Assembly: GCF_030816615.1 (NCBI RefSeq)
Contig: NZ_JAUSYD010000001.1
Span: 310,001-374,000, forward strand
Length of the DNA: 64,000 nt
Direction: 5' to 3'
Origin: Streptomyces sp. B1I3
Lineage (GTDB): Bacteria; Actinomycetota; Actinomycetes; Streptomycetales; Streptomycetaceae
Positions 17,459-47,585 of this stretch are shown here, piece by piece (positions within the stretch are counted from its first letter, which is position 1; each line of letters opens with the position of its first letter). The notes beneath the pieces are model-generated. The model did no database searches. It saw only the letters and a list, made by a program, of their open reading frames with translations, and had not been told where the DNA came from. Position numbers and translations under genes: made by a program.

Positions 17459-19459
17459 TCAGTGATCGGTGATCACGATGACGTCGTCGTCCGCGCGCCA
17501 GAACCGGGCAGCGGTCTTCGGCGGGTTGACCCGTATGCCGTGGTCCGGCCCGACCGTCGCTCGCTCGCGGCTCCGGTAGCCGATGGCGCACTCCCCGCGG
17601 CGCGCGGCAGACTCGACGACGGTGGCGAAGGAGGCGAGGTGCCCTTCCCGGACGTAGTCACCGGCCGGCCTGAGGTGGATCCCGTTGCCGCCGGGGGCGA
17701 GGAGGTCCTCGAAGACGTCGGCCAGGCGCCAGTTCTGGGAGATCTGGGCCATCAGGAGGCCGATGAGCTCGCCGCTGACGACGAAGTCGGCGCCGGGCCC
17801 GACCGGTGCGATCGCCCTGTTGCGGTCGTCGGTCATCTCGGTGACCACCGAGACCGGTCTTCCCGAGGTCCGTTCCAGGTCACGCAGGAGCAGCAGCGTG
17901 ACCAGTGCCCGGTCGTCCGGAGCCCCGCCACCGGCCGACCGGTCGGGCCCCAGGACGATGACACCGTCGTACGCACAGGCGTTCAGGCTGTTCACCGTCT
18001 CCGGCAGGGTGGGGTCTCCCTGGTGGAAGACGACCTCCAAGCCCGTGGCCCCGGTGGCCGCCTCCCGTACGGCCGCTGCGGTCGCCTCTCCGCCGTCGGC
18101 CACGACGTGGAGGACGGACTCGGCCGTGGCGTGGCCGGACAGGTGGTGGACGATGCGTCGTGCCCGGCGGTTCCACCCCAGCAGGAGCAGCCGTTCCGGG
18201 CATGGCGGCGTCGGTGGGCGGGAGACGATCACCGATTCGTCGAAGGCCGCGGGATCGTCGGCCGGTACAGCGGTGTCGTCGTCGTGTGCGATGACGACGA
18301 GCCGGTCCCCCGGGAGGACGGCCGAAGCGAACGGCGGATTCAGCCGCACGGCACCGTCCGCCCGCACGACGCCGACCACGCAGGCGGCCGGATAGGCCGA
18401 CAGCACCTGGCCGAAGGTGCGGCCGGCCTGTTCCGGGGCGTCGATCACGTAGAACTCGTCCCCCGCGAAGTCGAGCAGCTCCTGGTAGACGAGCGAGAGG
18501 CCGGGCTGCCGGACGCACTGTGACACCAGGCGGGCGGTGATGTCGTCGACCTCGAGTACGACCGCGCCGGGTCCTGCCGCGAGACGGGCGGCGAGCCGGT
18601 AGCGCTCGTCGCGGACCACGGCCACGATCCGCACCGGGCAGTCGTCGTCGACCGCGGCCCGGAGGGACAGCAGGCTTTTGACGATGTCCGCGTCCTCGTC
18701 CGGCTCGTCGCGCGGAAGCACCAGGACGACGTCGGCCGAGCCCGGGCTCACGCGCACGAGTGCGGCCGGGTCGGCAGGCCGTCCGTTGCGGCAGATGAGG
18801 CGTGTGCGCCCGGTGTCGCCCACCTCGGCGCGCAGTTCCTCCTCCATCTCGGTCTTGTCCCGGTCGGCCAGCACCGCGATCGCGCTCCGGCGCTGGTTGG
18901 CGTTGGCGGCGACGAGCTCGGTCACCACCGTGTGGATCTGGGCGGACCAGCCGAGTACGACGGTGTGCCCCTCCTCCAGCACCGTGGAGTGACCGAGGCG
19001 CAGGGCGACGAGCTTCTCGGTGATAGCGGCGGTGATGAGACTGACGAGTGTGGAGACGTAGAACAGGGCGACGAGGGCGAGCAGAACCGTCAGCGCGATG
19101 CGCAGCGGTGATCCGACCTCGCCGCCCAGTCTGAGCGTCTGGCCGACGGTCCGCCACACCGCCGCGGCCTTCGCGCGGAGCGAGTCGGGGGCCTTGTCGT
19201 CCGTCCAGACCAGGACCGCGCTCACCGGGACCACGATGGCCAGGCAGGCCACGGCGAGCCAGCCGATGAGGGCGGCCACCCCTCCGGTCAGCGTGTTGTC
19301 GAACCAGTACCGCGCCTGTGCGTTCAGCGGGGCCCGGCGCGTGACCTCCGTCCCGCGGCTCCCCGGGCCCCGCGGAGCGTCCTGATGCTGCCTCTGCTTC
19401 CCCACCCGGGCGCTGCCGGCGCGGGAGCGCCGGGCCGTACCGCCACTTGTCTTCTGCAC
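17459..19459 (-). CDS. CASTOR/POLLUX-type RCK ion-channel protein
   Basis: A 666-aa protein. A basic N-terminus is followed by two clear transmembrane segments (about residues 58-84 and 118-145) with a pore-like linker between. Two large Rossmann/RCK-type domains follow: TVVLGWSAQIHTVVTELVAANANQR opens the first and RLLLLGWNRRARRIVHHLSG the second. This matches the bacterial relatives of plant CASTOR/POLLUX channels, often annotated as potassium transporter TrkA or NAD-binding lipoprotein. The role in Streptomyces is not established; ligand-gated cation flux is the likely activity. It lies between the NRPS genes and the P450 on the same strand, separated from the NRPS by 250 bases. Confidence 0.82.
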   Translation of the reverse strand: MQKTSGGTARRSRAGSARVGKQRQHQDAPRGPGSRGTEVTRRAPLNAQARYWFDNTLTGGVAALIGWLAVACLAIVVPVSAVLVWTDDKAPDSLRAKAAAVWRTVGQTLRLGGEVGSPLRIALTVLLALVALFYVSTLVSLITAAITEKLVALRLGHSTVLEEGHTVVLGWSAQIHTVVTELVAANANQRRSAIAVLADRDKTEMEEELRAEVGDTGRTRLICRNGRPADPAALVRVSPGSADVVLVLPRDEPDEDADIVKSLLSLRAAVDDDCPVRIVAVVRDERYRLAARLAAGPGAVVLEVDDITARLVSQCVRQPGLSLVYQELLDFAGDEFYVIDAPEQAGRTFGQVLSAYPAACVVGVVRADGAVRLNPPFASAVLPGDRLVVIAHDDDTAVPADDPAAFDESVIVSRPPTPPCPERLLLLGWNRRARRIVHHLSGHATAESVLHVVADGGEATAAAVREAATGATGLEVVFHQGDPTLPETVNSLNACAYDGVIVLGPDRSAGGGAPDDRALVTLLLLRDLERTSGRPVSVVTEMTDDRNRAIAPVGPGADFVVSGELIGLLMAQISQNWRLADVFEDLLAPGGNGIHLRPAGDYVREGHLASFATVVESAARRGECAIGYRSRERATVGPDHGIRVNPPKTAARFWRADDDVIVITDH

Positions 19460-19689
19460 AGCAGCAGAGTGGTGAGTCTCCGCCCCCGGCGGAGGGGTAT
19501 CCGGCCGGGGTTCATCCTTTCGAGATCAACATCTGCGAGCGCGTCCCGCCCGGTGCGTCCGTCCCGTGCGGTGTCCGGCCACGGTGCGGTCTCCCCTTCC
19601 GCCTGGGCGAGCGGGCTGTGGCCTGCCGGTCCGGAACATCCGCGTCTGCTCCCGGTACGGCCACCGTCACACCCCCAGGGGTCGTCGTC

Positions 19690-19705
19690 GCCGGGCGTGC
19701 CCGGC
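19690..19705 (-). terminator. Hairpin right after the NRPS operon
   Basis: GCCGGGC (19690-19696) and GCCCGGC (19699-19705) are perfect 7-bp arms with a 2-nt loop, starting three bases after the stop codon of the second NRPS gene on the minus strand. It likely marks the transcript end. The rest of the 250-base gap to the channel gene shows no gene. Confidence 0.5.
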
Positions 19706-19707
19706 GG

Positions 19708-41858
<22,151 letters not shown>

Positions 41859-42249
41859 GCCGGTCCACACCTTTGGGGAGAGTTTTCGGGGACGGTGAAG
41901 GAAGGCCGGGTGAAACCGACCGCGCCGGTGCGCCGATCTTCGACACCGGGCGCCGGCGTAAGCGGATGGGGAACATCGCGCATCCACGGCGCATGCGCGG
42001 CCGGAATCGCATACAGGCCGTGGCCACCTGACCGGGGACCACGTCGCCTCGCGCGTCGAGGGTGGCCGCGAGGCAGCCGTGGGTGTCTTGTGGGCCATAC
42101 GAAAGCCACATGAGCAGGTGTGAGCGAGGTGCGGCAATCACTCGCTCACACCTGATCGATTCCGCTCAGACACTAGCGGAATCGATCAGACTGCAGTGGC
42201 CTGGACATTGCTCGACCTGGGAAGGTACCTCGACGGCCCAGCCGTCGGC
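41859..42249 (-). promoter_or_regulatory. mbtH-NRPS intergenic region with two adjacent hairpins
   Basis: A 390-base gap between mbtH and the first NRPS gene. Two perfect inverted repeats adjoin: 13-bp arms 42154-42166 / 42175-42187 (8-nt loop), and 14-bp arms 42115-42128 / 42141-42154 (12-nt loop); they share base 42154. They could terminate or attenuate the mbtH transcript, or act as operators. The remaining 250 bases before the NRPS start must hold a leader and possibly a separate promoter. No gene is seen here. Confidence 0.65.
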
Positions 42250-42468
42250 CTATCCGGCGTCCGCCTCCATCGCCCGCACCAGACCGGCGGGGCGCATGTC
42301 GGTCCAGGCGCCTTCGATCACGTCCAGACATTGCTGACGCGACCCTTCCGGTCCGTCTGCGCGCCAGCCGACCGGAACGTCGACATGCGCGGGCCACAGC
42401 GAATACTGGCCCTCGTCGTTCACCAGCACCAGGAACTGTCCCGACTCGTCATCGAAAGGATTGGTCAC
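42250..42468 (-). CDS. mbtH: MbtH-like protein
   Basis: A 72-aa protein with the full MbtH family signature: [24 protein letters not shown], then [24 protein letters not shown], then TDMRPAGL, including the conserved tryptophans. MbtH proteins bind NRPS adenylation domains and help them fold or activate their amino acids. Placement 390 bases upstream of the NRPS, on the same strand, assigns it to this system. The GTG at 42468 follows a very strong GGTGGGGGG site; the longer open frame to 42603 has no MbtH content. Which of the six A domains needs it cannot be told from sequence. Confidence 0.96.
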   Translation of the reverse strand: MTNPFDDESGQFLVLVNDEGQYSLWPAHVDVPVGWRADGPEGSRQQCLDVIEGAWTDMRPAGLVRAMEADAG

Positions 42469-43792
42469 GGCTGTCCCCCCACCTGTTCTCACACTTTCCA
42501 CGAGATGTTCATCCGTTATGCCTGGGCGTACCGCCGGTCGTTTCGCGACACGCGGCCGAGCCCCCCCGGCCCTGTAATCAATCCAGGGCTGACTCGACTT
42601 CACGCCCTCATCACATTAGAGGACCCGAGGCAGGGAAGGCGCATATTCGCCAGGTTACTCGCAAGTACTCGATCAGCCGCCACCGGACACACCCGTCCGG
42701 TGAATATGCCAGCCGGTCGTCTACGGAAATATTCAGCCACCCGATGTCCTTATAGTGCGGGTAGAACTTGGTATGCACCGCGCACTTTCGGAAAAACCTC
42801 AGGCGTGCGCCCGCGCACTCCGGTTACACCCAAAGATCACACCGAGCCCCCATGCGCCGGTTGCGCGCCCCCCTCGCCCGTCGACCCGGCAACCCCCCCG
42901 GATCCGCATATGGCCGAACCGAGCCGTGCAATCGCCGACCGGTCTGACATGGTGGGCCGCGACCGCTTCGCACACCGACGCGCCGGTTGCCGGCCCCGCA
43001 GTGACGTGTACGGCCGGAGGCCGACCACGTCGCGGCCGGAGTTCTGCCGGACGAGGAACCACGGCCCGTCCGGTGTCGGTACGGGAGCCCAGGCCTCGTC
43101 GGTCTCGGTGAGGCGGGACTCGTCGAGGACCAGGGAGGGCGGCCGTTCTCGTCCGTCACGCCGTTCTCGTCGTTCCTGGGTGGGAGGCTCGCTCGGCTTG
43201 TACGGCCGCCACACACGGGATGCCGCATGCTCCCTGGCGTCCCGGGTAGACGAGCGCCTGTTCACGGACGTGTGCACGGGAGGGGCGAGTGAGGGTGGGA
43301 AAGATGAGGCTTCTGCGGTTCAGATTCCGCCGCACGCTGTGCGGGATGACAGCTTTGAACGTGGCGTCGGTCCACCAGCGCCTGCCCCGGATGGGCCGCG
43401 CCCACAGCGCAGCCGGCGGCCGGGCAGCCGGGGCCGGGCACGGTCTGCACCCGACGCAACGAGGCGCGTGACCGGGCAGGGCAGGGGGGGCGTCGCGTAT
43501 CCGGTGCCCCGGCCACCGACGACTTCCGGCAGAGTGCCGGACCCTCCCTGACCTTTCGTCCGGCGCTGCGCCCTGCGGGGAACCACTCACCACCGAGCAC
43601 GAAGCGGCGAAGCCACCCTTCCTCGTCCACCCCCGGCTGTCAGCCGTCAGCCCCGACCATCGACACGGCACGCCGGCTCCGGACGACGGCCTGGTCTTCC
43701 GCGGCCCTCCGGCACCGTCGGGAGTTCGATCCGCACGGGCGACCAACCGCTGCCCGGGCCGGGGACCGCAACTCGGCCGTCTGCGACAGGCA

Positions 43793-43821
43793 TTGACAGG
43801 GTGACTGCCCGTACCTAACGT
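43793..43821 (+). promoter_or_regulatory. Promoter of the GH43 gene
   Basis: TTGACA (43793-43798), a 17-base spacer, then TAACGT (43816-43821): a near-consensus housekeeping (HrdB-type) promoter. The expected transcription start is around 43828, directly before the palindrome at 43834 and about 75 bases upstream of the GH43 start codon. Confidence 0.7.
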
Positions 43822-43833
43822 GTCGGCCCGTCA

Positions 43834-43847
43834 TTACATCGATGTAA
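43834..43847. promoter_or_regulatory. 14-bp palindromic operator TTACATCGATGTAA
   Basis: A perfect 14-bp palindrome with a central CG, located just after the predicted transcription start of the GH43 gene. Central-CG palindromes are usual for LacI-family operators, and this position suits repression. The sequence differs from the GGAGAG-type boxes near the LacI gene at 49 kb, so another regulator probably binds it. Confidence 0.65.
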
Positions 43848-43902
43848 AGCACGCACGTGTGGTCCCCGTCCCGCAACGGCCTCAGGCCCGGAAGGAACCC
43901 TC

Positions 43903-45384
43903 ATGCCCGCGCAAGCGCCCCCTCGCGCCACAAGACACATCGGCATCCTCGTCACCGCACTCCTCGGGCTGGTCATGGGCCTGCTTCCCACCGTCACAGC
44001 CCCGGCCGCGGCGGCACCGGCAGCCTCGCCGTCACCGGTGGCAGCAGCCGCGGCGGGCACGTTCCGCAATCCGCTCAACTCCGGCCCCGACCCGTTCATG
44101 ACCCACTGGAACGGCAACTACTACCTCACCACCACCCAGGGCGACAGCATCAGGATGTGGCGCTCGCCCTCCCTCGGCACCCTCGCCACCGCCGATCCCG
44201 TCACCGTGTGGACCGACTCCGACCCCTCCCGGAACCGCAACGTCTGGGCACCTGAGTTCTACCGCTTCGGCGACCGCTGGTACCTCTACTACACGGCGGA
44301 CGACGGGGTCGACGACCACCACCGTCTGTACGTCCTGGAATCGGACCGCGACGACCCCACCGGCCCCTACCACTTCAAGGCGAAGCTCACCCCGCCGAAC
44401 CACGCCGCCGACTTCGCCATCGACGCCGGCATCCTCCAGCTGGGCGGCCGCCTCTACCTCGCCTACAGCGGGATCAACCAGTACCAGCACAACGGCCTCA
44501 ACATCGCCCCCATGTCCGACCCGTACACGGTGTCCGGGAACGCCGTCGCCATCGACGCCGCCGGCGGGTGCCCGGAAGTGCGCGAAGGCCCGGAGTTCCT
44601 CTACCGCAACGGCCGTGTGTGGATGACGTACTCCGCCTGCGACACGGGCAGACCCGACTACCAGGTCCGGATGATGTCGCTGCCGACCGGAGCCGACCCC
44701 CTCCTACCGGGCAACTGGTACCAGCACCCCGGTGCGGTGTTCTCACGGGCCGACGACCGAGGCGTCTTCGGGCCCGGCCACCATGCCTTCTTCCGTTCCC
44801 CCGACGGCACCGAGGACTGGATCGTCTACCACGCCAAGACCACGTCCGCCTACACCTACGGCAACCGCACCACCCGGGCGCAGAAGTTCACCTGGCGTGC
44901 CGACGGCACCCCCGACCTCGGCCGCCCGCTCGCCCTCGGCGCCACCCAGGACCTGCCCTCCGGCGACCCCGGCTCCGGCAACTACTGGATCAACGACGAC
45001 GGCCGCTCCGGCGGACCGGGAGGCGTGACCTACAGCGGCGCCTGGAACTCCGGCACAGGTTGCGCGACCCAGTGCTTCTGGAGCGACGACCACTGGAGCG
45101 ACCGTGCCGGAGCCACCGCCACGTTCTCCTTCACCGGCACCCGCATCACGCTGCTGTCCGTCAAGGACACGGGCAACGGCTATGCGGCCGTCAGTGTGGA
45201 CGGCGGTCCGGAGCAGACGGTGGACCTCCACGGCTCCATCCGCGTCGGGGAGGCCGTGCAGTACAGCAGCCCGCGTCTCGGATACGGCAACCACACACTC
45301 CGCGTCCGCGTGACCGGTCAGCACAACTCCCAGGCCACGGGGTCCTTCGTGAGCGTCGACCGTGCCGAGGTCTACGTCGACTAG
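43903..45384 (+). CDS. Secreted GH43-family glycoside hydrolase with C-terminal beta domain
   Basis: A 493-aa exported enzyme. A signal peptide (about residues 1-38) is followed by a five-bladed propeller of the GH43 type. The candidate catalytic trio is visible: base Asp in SGPDPFM, the modulating Asp in AIDAGIL and the acid Glu in REGPEF; NVWAPEFYRF is also characteristic. GH43 enzymes cut arabinose- or xylose-containing plant polysaccharides; the exact substrate is open. Residues about 355-493 form an extra beta-rich domain that could bind carbohydrate. The ATG at 43903 follows GGAAGGA. A consensus promoter and a palindromic operator lie upstream, and a strong terminator follows, so it is a regulated single-gene unit. 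Confidence 0.85.
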   Translation: MPAQAPPRATRHIGILVTALLGLVMGLLPTVTAPAAAAPAASPSPVAAAAAGTFRNPLNSGPDPFMTHWNGNYYLTTTQGDSIRMWRSPSLGTLATADPVTVWTDSDPSRNRNVWAPEFYRFGDRWYLYYTADDGVDDHHRLYVLESDRDDPTGPYHFKAKLTPPNHAADFAIDAGILQLGGRLYLAYSGINQYQHNGLNIAPMSDPYTVSGNAVAIDAAGGCPEVREGPEFLYRNGRVWMTYSACDTGRPDYQVRMMSLPTGADPLLPGNWYQHPGAVFSRADDRGVFGPGHHAFFRSPDGTEDWIVYHAKTTSAYTYGNRTTRAQKFTWRADGTPDLGRPLALGATQDLPSGDPGSGNYWINDDGRSGGPGGVTYSGAWNSGTGCATQCFWSDDHWSDRAGATATFSFTGTRITLLSVKDTGNGYAAVSVDGGPEQTVDLHGSIRVGEAVQYSSPRLGYGNHTLRVRVTGQHNSQATGSFVSVDRAEVYVD

Positions 45385-45392
45385 GACAGGAC

Positions 45393-45422
45393 CCCGGGGC
45401 CTGCCGTACGGCAGGCCCCGGG
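45393..45422 (+). terminator. Terminator after the GH43 gene
   Basis: Perfect 14-bp GC-rich arms (45393-45406 and 45409-45422) with a 2-nt loop, starting nine bases after the GH43 stop codon. It separates this gene from the DUF4139 pair. Confidence 0.8.
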
Positions 45423-45498
45423 CGGGCACGGAACTCCAGCCGCTCGGACCGGGTGTCCGGGCGTAGGCTTCGTTCGGCACGGACAGGGGGCGGGAGAC

Positions 45499-47577
45499 AT
45501 GACGGCCGAGGCAGTACCGAGGTGGGGTTCGACCCTCGATTCCGTAGTGGTGTACGAGCAGGGTGCGGTCTGCCGCCGCCTCGCCCGGGGCAGCGTGCCG
45601 CCGGACGGCAGGGTGCGGGTCGTGGGACTGCCCCGCTCCCTGGATCCCGGCTCGTTGCGGGCCCGCGTACTGGACGCCCCCGGAGTGCGCGTCAGCGAGG
45701 CGCGGGTGGAGGTGGAGGCGGATCCGCTCGGTGGTTCCACGCCCGACGGGTTGCGGCGCGAGGTCGAGCGGCTGCGCGACGGGCACGCGGCGGTGACGGC
45801 TCGCAGGGACCACCTGCTCAGCCTGATCGAGGAGGTCAGGGCTCTGCGCCCCGTCCCGCCGGCCCGCAGGCGTGAGGACGCGCACCGTCGCACCCCGGTC
45901 GACGCGTGGCTGGAGCTCGCCGGCTTCGTGGACGAGCGGCTGGCAGGGCTGCACACCCGCCTCGGCGGGGTGGAGGAGGAGTTGCGCCACGCCGGGCGCG
46001 CGCTCGACATCGCCGTGGACGAACTCGCCCGCGCCTCCACCGACGCGCCGTCGGCGCACGGGGGAACCACCGTCTCGGCCCTGGTGACCGTCGACGCCTC
46101 CGGCCCCGGCGCCCCGGCGGAGACGGGTGCGCCGCATGAGACGGAACTTGAACTGGAATACGGGGTGCCTGGCGCCGTGTGGGTGCCGGCCTATCGTCTC
46201 GCCTACCGCCAGGGGGAGAGCAGCGGCCGTCTGGTGCTGCGCGCCTCGGTCGCCCAGCGTAGCGGCGAGGACTGGACCGGCGTGTCCATCGCCCTGGCCA
46301 CGGCCGACCTGCGCCGCGGCACCGGCCTGCCGAAGCTGCGCTCGCTGCGGATCGGGCGCCGTCAGCCCGCCTCCGTGCCCACCGGCTGGCGTGAGCCCCC
46401 GGCGGGTCTCGCCGACCTGTTCGCCGGGTACGACGCGGCGGGCCCTCGCCCCGCCACGGCCTCCGCGCCGGCAGTTGCCGGACCCGGGCCCCTTCCACCC
46501 CCGCCGCCCGCACCGCAGGGGTACGGCGGGCCCCCCGCCGCGCTCCCCGCGCCGGGCGGGGCCTCCCCGGAGCCCTACACCGGCCACACGCCTGCCGCCG
46601 CCCAGCCGGCCCGCGCACGTACGGGGGGCGGGCGGCCTCTCGGTGACGGGCCGTTCGCGGCCCCCGCCCCCTCGGCACCTGCGGCTCCGGGCCGAGCCGC
46701 ACCGGAGGCGGTGGCCGGCCCACCGGAGCCGGCGGCCGGTCCGCCGCAGCCGAGCAACTCCGAACTCGACTACTCCTCACTCGTCCTGTGCGGTCCCGAC
46801 GAGCAGGGCGGTCGCAGAGGCCGACTGTTCCCCGGCTCCGCCTTCGACCCGGTCGCCGCCGAACACCGGCGCCGCGCCGAGTCGGTGGCCGCGCTGCCGC
46901 TGCCCGGGCACGCCGTACGCCCCCGTGAGTCGGCGGGCTCCTTCGACCACCGTTTCGATGCCGCTGCCCGCACCGACGTCCCCTCGGACGGCACCTGGCA
47001 CACCGTCACCGTCGGCGAGATCCTGGTCGGCACGCACACCGAGTACCTGTGCACACCGTCCGTGGAACAGACCGTGTACGCGACGTCGGTACTCTCCAAC
47101 GCCACCGGCCAGGCCCTCCTCGCCGGGCCGGTGGAGGTCACCGTCGACGGCGACTTCCTGCTGACCACCGCACTGCCCACACTCGCCCCGGGCGGTGTCT
47201 GCCGGGTCGGGCTCGGACCTGCCGAAGGCGTCCGGGTCACCCGCCGTACGCACCTGCGCGAGTCCACCTCGGGTCTCCGCAACAACACCGCCGTGCTCGA
47301 CCACCGCGTCCACGTGGAGCTGGCCAACCGGCTGGCCGGACCTGTCACCCTCGAGGTCCGCGAACGGGTGCCCGTCACCTCCGATCCGGACGTCCGGATC
47401 GAGGAGCGGGCCGACTGGACGGCACCCGAGGACGGTCCCGGGCCCGATCGCCATGTCCCGGGCACCCGCGTCTGGCGGGTTTCCCTGCCCTCCGGTGGCA
47501 CCACCGTGCTCGACGGCGGCTACGAGATCCGCATGCCGGCCGGCAAGGCCCTCGTCGGCGGCAACCGCAGGAGCTGA
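45499..47577 (+). CDS. DUF4139/DUF4140 (mucoidy inhibitor A-like) protein, long form
   Basis: A 692-aa cytoplasmic-looking protein without signal or membrane segments. The N-terminus SVVVYEQGAVCRRLARGSVPPDGRVRVVGLPRSLDPGSLRARV matches the DUF4140 beta domain. A helical region (about 85-180) follows, then the DUF4139 beta-rich part (GAVWVPAYRLAY...GEDWTGVSIALATADL and later TEYLCTPSVEQTVYATSVLSN). A proline/alanine-rich insert (about 305-435) splits the DUF4139 domain. The family's biochemical function is unknown. The next gene, eight bases downstream, encodes a shorter relative, so the two proteins probably act together. The ATG at 45499 has a GGGAG site. Confidence 0.8.
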   Translation: MTAEAVPRWGSTLDSVVVYEQGAVCRRLARGSVPPDGRVRVVGLPRSLDPGSLRARVLDAPGVRVSEARVEVEADPLGGSTPDGLRREVERLRDGHAAVTARRDHLLSLIEEVRALRPVPPARRREDAHRRTPVDAWLELAGFVDERLAGLHTRLGGVEEELRHAGRALDIAVDELARASTDAPSAHGGTTVSALVTVDASGPGAPAETGAPHETELELEYGVPGAVWVPAYRLAYRQGESSGRLVLRASVAQRSGEDWTGVSIALATADLRRGTGLPKLRSLRIGRRQPASVPTGWREPPAGLADLFAGYDAAGPRPATASAPAVAGPGPLPPPPPAPQGYGGPPAALPAPGGASPEPYTGHTPAAAQPARARTGGGRPLGDGPFAAPAPSAPAAPGRAAPEAVAGPPEPAAGPPQPSNSELDYSSLVLCGPDEQGGRRGRLFPGSAFDPVAAEHRRRAESVAALPLPGHAVRPRESAGSFDHRFDAAARTDVPSDGTWHTVTVGEILVGTHTEYLCTPSVEQTVYATSVLSNATGQALLAGPVEVTVDGDFLLTTALPTLAPGGVCRVGLGPAEGVRVTRRTHLRESTSGLRNNTAVLDHRVHVELANRLAGPVTLEVRERVPVTSDPDVRIEERADWTAPEDGPGPDRHVPGTRVWRVSLPSGGTTVLDGGYEIRMPAGKALVGGNRRS

Positions 47578-47585
47578 CTCCCACC

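Larger units (their letters stand above)
42469..43902. other. 1.4-kb gene-poor region between the NRPS locus and the GH43 gene
   Basis: No complete gene is recognised. An AT-richer block (about 42600-42800) contains an 8-bp inverted repeat CACCGGAC (42681-42688) / GTCCGGTG (42695-42702). Around 42990-43160 on the minus strand, one frame has very high third-position GC and protein-like content (for example DESRLTETDEAWAPV then PDGPWFLVRQNSGRDVVGL), then degenerates. This looks like a fragment of a former gene of unknown family. The right end carries the GH43 promoter and operator. The long plus-strand frame 42196-43551 has a shadow-like composition. Confidence 0.45.

Noticed and set aside
42196..43551. 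451-codon plus-strand frame across mbtH and the gene-poor region
   Set aside because: It overlaps mbtH in antisense, and the rest reads as arginine/serine/proline-rich non-protein sequence.
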